64,000 nt of DNA. Origin: Chitinophaga pinensis (GTDB lineage Bacteria; Bacteroidota; Bacteroidia; Chitinophagales; Chitinophagaceae). Numbering within the stretch: position 1 is the stretch's first letter; the number at the start of each line of letters is the position of its first letter. The stretch is from assembly GCA_902167325.1 (NCBI GenBank), contig LR632930.1, positions 806,001 through 870,000 on the forward strand, read 5' to 3'. The position numbers were made by a program, and so were the translations under genes. The notes under the pieces are model-generated. The model saw only the letters and a list, made by a program, of their open reading frames with translations, did no database searches and had not been told where the DNA came from. Below are positions 1-8,544 of this stretch, piece after piece.

Positions 1-11
1 CGGATGATTCT

Positions 12-596
12 TTACTTTCCTCCGCGGCCTAATGCTTCTATTCTGGTGAGGGCTTTGGCCCTGGCTTCTTCACTGAGCCAGCGGAGTTTTCCAAGGGCAG
101 TTACTTTTACCGGGCTTACACCACAAAATTCCAGTGTGGCGCGCTTCATCGCATTGTGCCCTGCATTCCTGTATACTAACCAGTTGTACCAGCGCGGGCT
201 ATCCATAGTGGTAATGATTCGGGCAGATCTGCCTTTTAGCAGCTTATCCCATAATTGAGAGTTATCCCGGTACCTGAAAGCTATACCCGGGAGAAAAAGC
301 CGGTCAATAAACCCTTTCATAACGGCAGGGAAGGTTCCCCACCATGTGGGGTACACCCATACCATATGGTTACACCACTGGATATCAGCCCAGGCTGCTT
401 CCAGGCAAGGCTCCCACGGCGTGCGTTGGCGATAGCCATGCAGCAGGATTGGCTGAAATGGTAGATCCCCGAGGCGTAGCAGCCTGATATCGTGGCCCGC
501 AGCTGCGGCACTCCTTACATAAGTTTCCGCCATAGCGCTGCAGAAGCTTTCGTTATCCGGGTGCCCGAGGATCAGGAGGATCTTTTTGTTGTTCAT
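12..596 (-). CDS. NAD(P)H-dependent flavodoxin-fold oxidoreductase (quinone reductase type)
   Basis: 194 residues. The protein opens with a Rossmann-like strand followed by GHPDNESF, and a central YPTWWGTFPAVMKGFIDR stretch matches the FMN-binding and dimer loop of the NQO/MdaB-type flavodoxin-fold family, which reduces quinones or electrophiles with NAD(P)H. The reading frame is open to 644, but I start at the ATG at 594-596 because the chain there begins directly with the first beta strand (MNNKKILLILGHP) and a promoter-like CATCTTTG lies four bases upstream. The protein should be cytosolic. No partner gene is adjacent; recA lies upstream on the same strand behind its own terminator. The substrate cannot be read from sequence. 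Confidence 0.85.
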   Translation of the reverse strand: MNNKKILLILGHPDNESFCSAMAETYVRSAAAAGHDIRLLRLGDLPFQPILLHGYRQRTPWEPCLEAAWADIQWCNHMVWVYPTWWGTFPAVMKGFIDRLFLPGIAFRYRDNSQLWDKLLKGRSARIITTMDSPRWYNWLVYRNAGHNAMKRATLEFCGVSPVKVTALGKLRWLSEEARAKALTRIEALGRGGK

Positions 597-600
597 GGCA

Positions 601-608
601 CAAAGATG
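601..608 (-). promoter_or_regulatory. Possible -7 element (CATCTTTG) of the flavodoxin-fold oxidoreductase gene
   Basis: On the minus strand CATCTTTG differs at one position from the Bacteroidota consensus TAnnTTTG and ends four bases before the ATG at 596. If it is used, the transcript would start at or next to the start codon. No clear -33 TTG is seen. Confidence 0.35.
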
Positions 609-726
609 GGAAATGCCCTGCTGCGTTTTTTTGACCATTGTCAATTAATCGGATGATTGACGGACAGGGTACGATGATCTACGTTGCAATGGAAGCTTAC
701 AATGATGATCCTGGTTATTGCAAATG

Positions 727-752
727 AAAAAGGTCCGTTAGACAACGGACCT
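727..752 (-). terminator. Rho-independent terminator of recA
   Basis: A perfect 9-bp stem (AGGTCCGTT / AACGGACCT, 731-739 and 744-752) with an AGAC loop is followed on the minus strand by a T run at 727-730. It lies about 110 bases past the recA stop codon, at the end of a gene-free stretch (597-865) that otherwise shows nothing I can name. Confidence 0.8.
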
Positions 753-865
753 TCTACTAAACTAACCCAAACAAACGTTTAAAAAACGTTCTATAAATTC
801 TTCTTTGTTTTCTTTGTTTGTGGCTGCGGGAGGGAAGCTATACTGCTTCCATCAGTTACTGCCGT

Positions 866-1879
866 TCATTGAGCAGCAGCCGCAGCTTCAGCGAGTTTCG
901 CTTTGATCTTGGCTTCCACTTCAGCGGCAACTTCAGGATTATCGAGCAGCAATTGCTTCACAGCATCGCGGCCCTGACCGAGCTTGTTGCTTTCGTAGCT
1001 GAACCAGCTACCACTCTTTTGGATGATGCCGTATTCCACACCCATGTCGATAAGCTCACCGACTTTGGATATGCCGACACCGAAAATGATATCGAACTCG
1101 GCCAACCGGAACGGAGGCGCCACTTTATTCTTTACCACTTTCACTTTCACGCGGTTACCTACTGCTTCGTCGCCGTCCTTAATCTGGCTCATACGGCGAA
1201 TATCCAGCCGAACCGATGCGTAGAATTTCAGGGCGTTACCACCGGTTGTTGTTTCGGGGTTACCGAACATCACACCGATTTTCTCACGCAGCTGGTTAAT
1301 GAAGATGCAGCAGCAATTCGTTTTTGAAATCGTAGCCGTCAGCTTCCGGAGTGCCTGAGACATGAGGCGTGCCTGAAGGCCCATCTTGCTTTCACCCATC
1401 TCTCCTTCCAGCTCGCCTTTCGGAACCAGCGCGGCCACAGAGTCAATCACCACCACATCCACAGCGCCGGACAGAATCAGCCGGTCGGCAATTTCCAGTG
1501 CCTGCTCACCATGGTCGGGCTGTGAAATCAACAGAGAATCCACATCCACACCCAGCCTGCGGGCATAAGAACTGTCAAAAGCATGCTCGGCATCTATGAT
1601 GGCGCAAATGCCTCCCTTCTTCTGAGCCTCTGCAATTGTATGTATCGCAACCGTCGTCTTACCAGAAGACTCCGGTCCATATATTTCTATAATACGCCCT
1701 TTGGGGAACCCGCCAATACCCAGGGCAATATCCAACCCCAGCGACCCGGTGGAGATCACCTCCATCGGCACCTCCGCTTTCTCTCCCATCATCATCACGG
1801 ATCCCTTTCCGAAATCCTTCTCGATTTTGTCCATGGTAAGGCGAAGAGCCTTCAGTTTTTCAGTATTGGCGTTTGACAT
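866..1879 (-). CDS. recA: Recombinase RecA
   Basis: 337 residues, close to the usual RecA length. RecA is the ATP-dependent DNA strand-exchange protein of homologous recombination and the co-protease that triggers LexA cleavage. The Walker A motif GPESSGKTT is at residues 68-76, preceded by the typical N-terminal helix and the [20 protein letters not shown] core. The loop with [17 protein letters not shown] corresponds to the L2 DNA-binding loop region. The C-terminal tail is short and ends in an alanine/lysine-rich helix ([11 protein letters not shown]) rather than the strongly acidic tail of the enterobacterial protein. It is transcribed alone, with 228 bases of gene-free DNA upstream and its own terminator. 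No SOS operator was recognised upstream. Confidence 0.98.
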   Translation of the reverse strand: MSNANTEKLKALRLTMDKIEKDFGKGSVMMMGEKAEVPMEVISTGSLGLDIALGIGGFPKGRIIEIYGPESSGKTTVAIHTIAEAQKKGGICAIIDAEHAFDSSYARRLGVDVDSLLISQPDHGEQALEIADRLILSGAVDVVVIDSVAALVPKGELEGEMGESKMGLQARLMSQALRKLTATISKTNCCCIFINQLREKIGVMFGNPETTTGGNALKFYASVRLDIRRMSQIKDGDEAVGNRVKVKVVKNKVAPPFRLAEFDIIFGVGISKVGELIDMGVEYGIIQKSGSWFSYESNKLGQGRDAVKQLLLDNPEVAAEVEAKIKAKLAEAAAAAQ

Positions 1880-2107
1880 AATTGTTTGAATTAGTTAGTC
1901 AGTATTATTGTTTGTTCGTTGTTATTTGCTTGGTACTGCAAGGTAAAACTATTTCCGGATATTATCCTAAAAAAATTAGCATTTCTCGCGAAATACTAAT
2001 TCTAATAGCATCCTCCCTGCCGTTGACATTACAAAATTGCACCACTGCTACGCACAGAATATGCGCAGTGAAAATAATTTTCCGGGAAAGTGAAAAGAAG
2101 GGAAAAC

Positions 2108-2785
2108 TTAGCCTAATATAAGATAAGCCGCCAGTTGCGACAGTACCCCTACCACAAAGCCAGACCACACCTCGCCGGGTGAATGCGCATGCAACACCAG
2201 CCGTGAAGTGCCGGCTATTCCGGCCAGCAACACAGCACCCGCCAGCGGCAGTGCCACGTTCATGCCCATCCCGAACATGAGGGCCAGTAAAAAGCCCACT
2301 ACGCCACCCCAGCCTACTGTATGCATGCTGATCTTAACAAAGCTGTTGGCAACAAACGATATCACCACGGCGATGAACACGCCCAGCCAGAAGGCATTAT
2401 AGAAATCCGGACTCGCCCCCTCGCGGAGGAATGTGTAGAATGCCCAGAAATAAAATATGATAGAAGCTACATAAGGTATGATCCTGTCGCGCTGCCCGCC
2501 CAGTGTTATGCTGTCCACGAAGCCCAATGCCTTCGCCAGCACAACCACCAGCATAGGGAACAACACGCTCGCCACTGCCACACGTATAAACAGCACGTCG
2601 TATTCCCAGCGGAAACTGTTACCCTTAAACCCGGTAAAAAACTCCGGCAATGCCGTTACCGCAAGAAAAGTAACGAGCAGCGGTATAAATAATGGGTGCA
2701 ATACGTAAGAAAATACGTTTGCAACAGCCCTGACGGTGGGCGAAAAAGGTACGGTCGTTTTCTGCTCTTCCATGAATGTCATCAT
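2108..2785 (-). CDS. PAP2-type membrane phosphatase, divergent
   Basis: 225 residues with about six hydrophobic segments. It resembles the PAP2 superfamily, whose integral membrane members dephosphorylate phosphatidic acid, undecaprenyl pyrophosphate or similar lipid phosphates at the membrane surface. Candidate motifs in order are QRDRIIP (98-104), SMH (153-155, cf. SGH of motif 2) and SRLVLHAHSPGEV (194-206, cf. SRx5HxxxD of motif 3, here with Glu instead of Asp). The start codon overlaps the rpoN stop as ATGA, so the gene is probably translationally coupled to rpoN and is the last gene of the rnhB-rpoN operon. The weak motif 1 makes the exact substrate uncertain. Confidence 0.75.
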   Translation of the reverse strand: MMTFMEEQKTTVPFSPTVRAVANVFSYVLHPLFIPLLVTFLAVTALPEFFTGFKGNSFRWEYDVLFIRVAVASVLFPMLVVVLAKALGFVDSITLGGQRDRIIPYVASIIFYFWAFYTFLREGASPDFYNAFWLGVFIAVVISFVANSFVKISMHTVGWGGVVGFLLALMFGMGMNVALPLAGAVLLAGIAGTSRLVLHAHSPGEVWSGFVVGVLSQLAAYLILG

Positions 2786-4269
2786 AATTCCTTGCGTAAA
2801 CGCGCCACCGGAATGTTTAACTGCTCCCTGTATTTGGCTACTGTGCGCCGCGCAATATTGTAACCTTTGTCCTGCAACATCTTTGTGAGATTCTCATCGC
2901 TCAGCGGCTTGCGCTTATTCTCCCCGCCGATCATATCGGACAGGATTTTCTTCACTTCCCGTGTCGATACCTCCTCCCCGCTGTCTGTACTCAGCGATTC
3001 GGAGAAGAAGAATTTCAGCTTAAAAGTGCCGAATTCAGTTTGTACGTATTTACTATTGGCCACACGGCTTACTGTAGAAATGTCCAGCTGCGTGATGTCT
3101 GCTATGTCCTTGAGGATCATAGGCCTCATAGTTGTTTCGTCGCCGGTCAGGAAGAAGTCATATTGGTAGTTCATAATGGCCTCCATCGTGCTCAGCAACG
3201 TATGCTGCCGCTGCTTGATGGCGTCGATGAACCATTTGGCCGCATCTATCTTCTGCTTGATAAACAATACCGCTTCCTTCTGGCGTTTGTCTTTCTTATC
3301 TCCCCTGTCGTACTCTTTCAGCATTTCGCGGTACCCCTCGGAAATCCGGAGATCGGGCGCGTTTTTGCTGTTGAGCGACAATTCCAGCTTGCCGTTGTTA
3401 TTGAGGATAAAGAAATCGGGGATCACATAGCTTTCTGCCTTGTTGAGCACGCTGTGATTAGCACCGGGCTTGGGGTTCAGCTTAATGATCTGCCCGATGG
3501 CCTCCCGAAGATCTTCATCTGAGAGGTTCAGCGAACGCTGTATTTTTTCGTAGTGCTTCTTGGTAAATTCGTCGAAGTAATCATCGAGGATGCGGGTAGC
3601 GTAGATAATCCCCGGATCGTCCTGCGCTTTGCGCCGCAGCTGCAGCAGGAGGCATTCCTTCAGATCGGCGCAGCAAACACCGGGAGGGTCGAAGGTCTGG
3701 ATCAATTTGATCAACTGTCGGATTTCTTCCTCGTCGGTTTCCACATTTTGGGAAAAAGACAAATCATCCACGATCGCTGAAGCCTCGCGGCGCAGATACC
3801 CGTCGTCATCGATAGATCCGATTATTTGTTCAGCTATTCTCCGCTCCCGCTCATCGAGCGTTTGCAGCCCAAGCTGGTCCAGTAAATGATCGTGAAAAGT
3901 GGTTTCCACACGAATGGGCATGGTACGCTGCTCGTCGGGGTCGGGGTAATTGTCATCCCTCAGTTTATAGTCGGCTATCTCATCGTCTCCTTCGGAAACA
4001 TATTCTGAGATATCAATGTTATCGTATTCACTTTCGCTGCCATCCGGCTCAAATTCATCTTCACCGTTCTCGAACTCTTCAGCCGGTTTTTCCATTTCAT
4101 CTTCGGGAGTGGAGCCATCTTCGCTGTATTCCAGGGCGGGATTTTCTTCCAGTTCTTCCTTGATTCTCTCTTCCAGATTGGCAGTAGGCACCTGCAGCAG
4201 TTTCATAAGCTGAATCTGCTGTGGCGACAGTTTCTGTAATAATTTCTGTTGTTGCGTCTGCTTTAACAT
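2782..4269 (-). CDS. rpoN: RNA polymerase sigma-54 factor RpoN
   Basis: 495 residues. Sigma-54 directs RNA polymerase to -24/-12 promoters and needs an AAA+ enhancer-binding activator. Region I is the glutamine-rich N-terminus (QTQQQKLLQKLSPQQIQLMK) ending in NPALE, which contacts activator. Region II (about 50-110) is very acidic. The core-binding domain follows, and the C-terminus carries the RpoN box ARRTVAKYRE at 473-482, which reads the -24 element. The gene sits 13 bases after rnhB and overlaps the PAP2 gene by four bases, so the three form an operon. No enhancer-binding activator gene lies in this window. Confidence 0.97.
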   Translation of the reverse strand: MLKQTQQQKLLQKLSPQQIQLMKLLQVPTANLEERIKEELEENPALEYSEDGSTPEDEMEKPAEEFENGEDEFEPDGSESEYDNIDISEYVSEGDDEIADYKLRDDNYPDPDEQRTMPIRVETTFHDHLLDQLGLQTLDERERRIAEQIIGSIDDDGYLRREASAIVDDLSFSQNVETDEEEIRQLIKLIQTFDPPGVCCADLKECLLLQLRRKAQDDPGIIYATRILDDYFDEFTKKHYEKIQRSLNLSDEDLREAIGQIIKLNPKPGANHSVLNKAESYVIPDFFILNNNGKLELSLNSKNAPDLRISEGYREMLKEYDRGDKKDKRQKEAVLFIKQKIDAAKWFIDAIKQRQHTLLSTMEAIMNYQYDFFLTGDETTMRPMILKDIADITQLDISTVSRVANSKYVQTEFGTFKLKFFFSESLSTDSGEEVSTREVKKILSDMIGGENKRKPLSDENLTKMLQDKGYNIARRTVAKYREQLNIPVARLRKEL

Positions 4270-4282
4270 GGCTCGTTCCTTT

Positions 4283-4894
4283 TTACCACTTTTCCTCCCC
4301 GTCCAGGCTCAGCTGGTCCGGCAACAGGCGGAACGACCTTCTGTGATAGGGCGTATCGCCGTGCGACCTGATGGCTTCTCTGTGCTGGCGGGTAGGATAA
4401 CCTTTGTTGTCTTTCCAGCCATAATTCGGGAATTCCGTGTGCAACTGATGCATGTATTCATCCCGATAAGTTTTCGCCAGCACCGAGGCCGCTGCTATGG
4501 ATGCATATTTTCCATCGCCCTGAATAACGCAGGTATGAGGGATATTGCCATAGGGAGTGAAACGGTTTCCATCAATGAGTAACAACTGGGGCTGTAGCGA
4601 TAATCGTGCCAAAGCGATGTGCATCGCTTTGAACGAGGCTTTCAGGATATTGATCTTATCAATTTCCTCATTATCCACACTGGCAACCGCGAATGCTAAT
4701 GCCTGCTGTTCTATGATTGGCCGCAGCGCCAACCGCTCCCCCTCCGTCATCTGTTTGGAATCGTTGAGGAATGGATGGCTGAAGTCCCTCGGCAGTATAA
4801 CCGCCGCCGCGAAAACGGGCCCCGCCAGGCAGCCCCTTCCGGCTTCATCGCAGCCGGCTTCTGTAAGCTCGTCCTGAAAATAAGGCAGCAGCAA
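4283..4894 (-). CDS. rnhB: Ribonuclease HII
   Basis: 203 residues from the proposed TTG start. RNase HII cleaves RNA embedded in DNA duplexes, including single ribonucleotides left by DNA polymerase. The family signature [13 protein letters not shown] begins at residue 14, giving the metal ligands Asp16 and Glu17. The third and fourth acidic ligands fall in LLIDGNRF and in the KTYRDE helix. The ATG at 4985-4987 would add 31 residues that do not look like the family and would run into the divergent heme A synthase promoter, so I prefer TTG at 4892-4894, which gives the usual family N-terminus ([20 protein letters not shown]). First gene of the rnhB-rpoN-PAP2 operon. Confidence 0.93.
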   Translation of the reverse strand: MLLPYFQDELTEAGCDEAGRGCLAGPVFAAAVILPRDFSHPFLNDSKQMTEGERLALRPIIEQQALAFAVASVDNEEIDKINILKASFKAMHIALARLSLQPQLLLIDGNRFTPYGNIPHTCVIQGDGKYASIAAASVLAKTYRDEYMHQLHTEFPNYGWKDNKGYPTRQHREAIRSHGDTPYHRRSFRLLPDQLSLDGEEKW

Positions 4895-4986
4895 GGTTAG
4901 TTGTTTTGTTGGCGCTAAAATTACAAAAACCCGCTGAATGATTCCGGAATTGATAAAAATCATCTGTTCCGGTGCGTTTTTCCCCA

Positions 4987-4994
4987 TATTTTTG
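4987..4994 (+). promoter_or_regulatory. Probable -7 element of the heme A synthase gene
   Basis: TATTTTTG matches the Bacteroidota -7 consensus TAnnTTTG exactly and ends seven bases before the ATG at 5002, implying a very short leader. A -33 TTG at the right distance is not evident. Confidence 0.5.
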
Positions 4995-5001
4995 CTGCTT
5001 T

Positions 5002-6039
5002 ATGGACATGCAGCAAACAAAAGGGAACCGGGCCATCGTTATCTGGTTATATACCGGGGTAGCCATGATCATTGTGCAGGTATTGCTGGGCGGCATCACG
5101 CGGCTCACCGGCAGCGGCCTCAGTATTACAGAATGGAAGCCCATCCTGGGCGCCCTGCCTCCCATGACCGAATCGGCATGGCAGGATGCTTTTGCCAAAT
5201 ACCAGGAAATCGGCCAGAGTAAATATATCAACAGCCATTTTACACTGTCCGACTTCAAATGGATCTACTTCTGGGAATGGCTGCACCGCAACTGGGCCCG
5301 CCTCATCGGTATCGTGTTCTTTGTACCGTTTATCTATTTTATCATTAAGAAGAAAATAGACCGCAGCATGATCGGCCCTATGATCACCCTGTTTATTCTC
5401 GGCGGACTCCAGGGCCTCATCGGATGGATCATGGTAAAAAGCGGCCTGAATGAAGAAAACCTCTATGTTAGCCATATTCGTTTAGCCATCCACTTTATCG
5501 CCGCATTGGGCCTGCTCTGGTATGTGCTCTGGTTTGCCCTCAAGCTGAGCGTTCCTGCAGAACATCGTGCCGAAGCGCCCGGCCTGCGGAAGCTCTCCGG
5601 CTGGATGCTGGGCATCCTTGTGGTACAGCTCGTTTATGGAGGTTTCATGGCCGGCCTGCATGCCGCACTGGCCGCCACCACCTGGCCGTCAATAAACGGG
5701 TTCTGGGCGCCTCCCGGCATGTTTACAGAAGGCGGGTTCCTGGCAGATATCACGCATAATCCCATCACCATCCAGTTTATTCACCGCGGACTGGCTTATC
5801 TCCTTACCATACTCATCGCCATCTGGTATATTAAATCACTCAAAATCCCCCAGCTGCAGGGTGCCCGCGCCGCCGCATTATTCACCGTTCTGCTGCAGGT
5901 TTTCCTGGGAGTACTTACTGTTCTCAACAGCACCGTGAAAATACCGCTGGGATTCGCACTCGCTCACCAGTTCACCGGCATGGCCCTGCTCATGGTACTG
6001 GTTTGGGCCAATTATCTCACCGCACCGGTACGGCATTGA
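5002..6039 (+). CDS. ctaA: Heme A synthase (COX15/CtaA family)
   Basis: 345 residues, about eight transmembrane segments. The enzyme oxidises the C8 methyl group of heme O to a formyl group, making heme A for cytochrome c oxidase in the inner membrane. The COX15-type signature is clear: GGITRLTGSGLSITEWKP near the N-terminus, then paired heme-ligand histidines in EWLHRNWARLIG, HIRLAIHF, FIHRGLAY and LAHQFTGM. The frame is open from 4972, but the ATG at 5002 (or 5008) gives the expected short N-terminus and follows an exact TAnnTTTG element. Heme O synthase and oxidase subunits are not in this window, so the gene is detached from the terminal oxidase operon here. Confidence 0.95.
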   Translation: MDMQQTKGNRAIVIWLYTGVAMIIVQVLLGGITRLTGSGLSITEWKPILGALPPMTESAWQDAFAKYQEIGQSKYINSHFTLSDFKWIYFWEWLHRNWARLIGIVFFVPFIYFIIKKKIDRSMIGPMITLFILGGLQGLIGWIMVKSGLNEENLYVSHIRLAIHFIAALGLLWYVLWFALKLSVPAEHRAEAPGLRKLSGWMLGILVVQLVYGGFMAGLHAALAATTWPSINGFWAPPGMFTEGGFLADITHNPITIQFIHRGLAYLLTILIAIWYIKSLKIPQLQGARAAALFTVLLQVFLGVLTVLNSTVKIPLGFALAHQFTGMALLMVLVWANYLTAPVRH

Positions 6040-6085
6040 CATATTATTAATTTTCCATTGGCGATTTTTGCCTTAATTTACTGAG

Positions 6086-8335
6086 GTGAAAAGATATTGG
6101 TCAAGATTCTTCTATTCCTTTCCCATCCAGCTGCTGCTGCTGCATTTCCGCAAGTATCAGGTGCTCCTGATCTTCTGGGCCATACTGCTCAGCACGATCA
6201 ATGGCGGCTTCGCGAAAACTTACGGGGGCGATGCCCTTTATCTCGCCCCCGAATACATGGGGAAGGTGAATTTCTACAGTACCACTGTGATGGGCGTGGC
6301 TGCCGCCATTTTTACCATGAGCTGGAACATCACCACGTTCATCCTCCACAGCGGGCGCTTTAAATTCCTGTCTACCACCTCACAACCTTTCTCACGCTAT
6401 TGCCTCAACAACTCAATCATCCCTGCAGCATTCCTGCTTATGCTGTTATGGCGCGGATGGCAATACCAACGCTGGCAGGAACTCAATTCCGTTCCGCAGA
6501 TCCTGCTGCTCGCCGAAGGTTTTATCTGTGGTTACCTCGCCATCTTATTTGTGTCTTTCTTCTATTTCTTCAATGCTGATAAAAACATCGGCCGCAGGCT
6601 CATGAAGAAATTCGGTAATCCGCGCAACTTCCTTCGTACCGTGCTTATTCCCAACCAGGAGCATGATGAGAACGCGCTGCCTGTGCTAAGTTATTTCGCC
6701 AGTCCATGGCGCATCCGCAGGGCACGTAACGTAGGGCACTACAATAAACATTATCTCGACAATATCTTCCGTCAGCATCACTTCGCTGCGATGATCACCA
6801 TTGGTTTGGCACTGGTATTCCTCGTGATCATGGCCTACCTGATGGATTATGCCGCCTTCCGCATCCCCGCCGGAGCGAGCGTACTTATCTTCTTCGCGTT
6901 CCTCATCGGCCTCGCCGGCGCATATGCTTACCTGCTCGAAAGCTGGGCCATCCCCGTACTCATCGGCATTATCATCGGCCTCAACTGGATGGTAAAAAAC
7001 CAATGGATCGACAACCGGAACAAAGCATACGGTCTCGATTACCATAACAAAAACGGAAGGCCTTCCTACAGCTCACACGACCTGCAGGAATTTTTCACCG
7101 ACGCCCGCAGCAAAGCCGATCAGGAGCATACCATAAAGATCCTCGAAAACTGGAAGAAACGCTTTCCTCCAGGATCCAAACCACCATTGATTGTGATCAA
7201 TACCAGCGGTGGTGGAAGCCGTTCTGCTGCCTGGACCATGAATGTGCTGCAGCGGTACGACAGTTTGCTAAATGGCAAATTGCTCCAACATACCATGCTT
7301 ATCACCGGGGCTTCCGGCGGTATGATGGGCGCCACCTATTTCCGTGAGCTATACCTTCGCCGTCAGGATGGCCGTATGCCCACAAAGCACGATTTATATG
7401 ACAGTTCTTACTGCGACAAAATCTCCCGCGATCTGCTGAACTCCGTGTTCAGCTCCTTTGCCGTAAACGATGTCATCACCCCTTTCCGCCATTTCAATAT
7501 CGGCCATAACGCCTACGCTAAAGATCGTGGGTATGCTTTTGAGATGCAGCTGAATCTGAATACCGATCATATATTAAACAAGAAACTGGGAGACTACCGG
7601 CAGGCAGAATTCGAAGCGCGCATCCCGTTGCTGATATGGTGCGCCACCATCAATGCCGATGGGCGAAGGCTGTATATGTCACCACAACCCGTCAGCTACC
7701 TCTGCGCGCCGGAATACCTTTATCCCACGCGCAGCATCCGGGATGTGGATGGCGTGGACTTCGGACAGTTCTTTGCCGCGCAGGATGCGCAGGAGCTAAG
7801 GGTAACCAGCGCCATCCGCATGAGCGCCACTTTCCCTTATGTGCTGCCAAATGTTTTCCTGCCCAGTTCGCCAATTGTAGATGTGATGGATGCCGGTATC
7901 AGTGATAACTTCGGACAGGAAACCAGCCTCCGGTTCCTGCACATCTTCCGGAAATGGATCAATGAAAATACGGCCGGAGTGATTTTCATCCAGCTGCGGG
8001 ATTCGCGTAAAAACGACATGAGTCCTATCAAGCAACAGAAAGACCTGGGCGATTTGCTGTTTGAACCGCTGTTTTCCATGCAAAGCCATTGGACCAGCAT
8101 GCAGGATTTCAACCAGGATCAGCTCATTAATTATATGGAAGAAAGCTATCCCGGTAAGTTTTCACGGTTAATTTTCCAGTATGTTCCCCAACAGGCCGAT
8201 AAGGCTGCAGCACTCAGCTGGCACCTCACGCCCCGGGAAAAGCTGGATATTGCGCGGGCGCTCGATAACCCGGCTAACCAGCAGGCCTTCCGACAGCTGG
8301 AAGCTGCGCTGGGCGGGCAAAGGATCATTCCTTAA
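6086..8335 (+). CDS. Membrane-anchored patatin-like phospholipase
   Basis: 749 residues from a GTG start. The N-terminal third (about 1-320) holds several hydrophobic segments, starting with QVLLIFWAILLSTINGGF and a second cluster around ITIGLALVFLVIMAYLMDYAAF. The rest is a patatin-type lipase domain: the glycine-rich oxyanion loop NTSGGGSRSA, the nucleophile elbow GASGG with Ser410, and the Asp of the catalytic dyad in DAGISDN (Asp602, in place of the more common DGG). It should hydrolyse acyl esters of membrane lipids with the catalytic domain on the cytosolic or periplasmic face, which I cannot decide. It stands alone downstream of heme A synthase. Substrate is unknown; the membrane domain has no family name I can give. 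Confidence 0.85.
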   Translation: MKRYWSRFFYSFPIQLLLLHFRKYQVLLIFWAILLSTINGGFAKTYGGDALYLAPEYMGKVNFYSTTVMGVAAAIFTMSWNITTFILHSGRFKFLSTTSQPFSRYCLNNSIIPAAFLLMLLWRGWQYQRWQELNSVPQILLLAEGFICGYLAILFVSFFYFFNADKNIGRRLMKKFGNPRNFLRTVLIPNQEHDENALPVLSYFASPWRIRRARNVGHYNKHYLDNIFRQHHFAAMITIGLALVFLVIMAYLMDYAAFRIPAGASVLIFFAFLIGLAGAYAYLLESWAIPVLIGIIIGLNWMVKNQWIDNRNKAYGLDYHNKNGRPSYSSHDLQEFFTDARSKADQEHTIKILENWKKRFPPGSKPPLIVINTSGGGSRSAAWTMNVLQRYDSLLNGKLLQHTMLITGASGGMMGATYFRELYLRRQDGRMPTKHDLYDSSYCDKISRDLLNSVFSSFAVNDVITPFRHFNIGHNAYAKDRGYAFEMQLNLNTDHILNKKLGDYRQAEFEARIPLLIWCATINADGRRLYMSPQPVSYLCAPEYLYPTRSIRDVDGVDFGQFFAAQDAQELRVTSAIRMSATFPYVLPNVFLPSSPIVDVMDAGISDNFGQETSLRFLHIFRKWINENTAGVIFIQLRDSRKNDMSPIKQQKDLGDLLFEPLFSMQSHWTSMQDFNQDQLINYMEESYPGKFSRLIFQYVPQQADKAAALSWHLTPREKLDIARALDNPANQQAFRQLEAALGGQRIIP

Positions 8336-8460
8336 CCTCACACATAAAAACCTTGCAGTATTCGTAAGTAATTCATTGATAACGTTCGGATGAAATGTCC
8401 GGAATCTGTTATTTCCGGGTTATTTATACGGGGGTGGCATCAAATCCGCATGTTTATTCG

Positions 8461-8468
8461 TACCTTTG
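8461..8468 (+). promoter_or_regulatory. Probable -7 element of typA
   Basis: TACCTTTG is an exact TAnnTTTG match, 76 bases before the typA ATG at 8545. The rest of the 8336-8544 gap shows nothing else that I can name. Confidence 0.55.
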
Positions 8469-8544
8469 CGCCTTCTTTTCGATTTCTTACCGGTGTAAAA
8501 TGGTGCCGGGACGGGGTTCGGAAACGGCTAAATTACTCATTGTC

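Noticed and set aside
4895-4987. ATG-started N-terminal extension of ribonuclease HII
   Set aside because: The extra 31 residues do not resemble the family and overlap the divergent heme A synthase promoter; TTG at 4894 gives the normal N-terminus.
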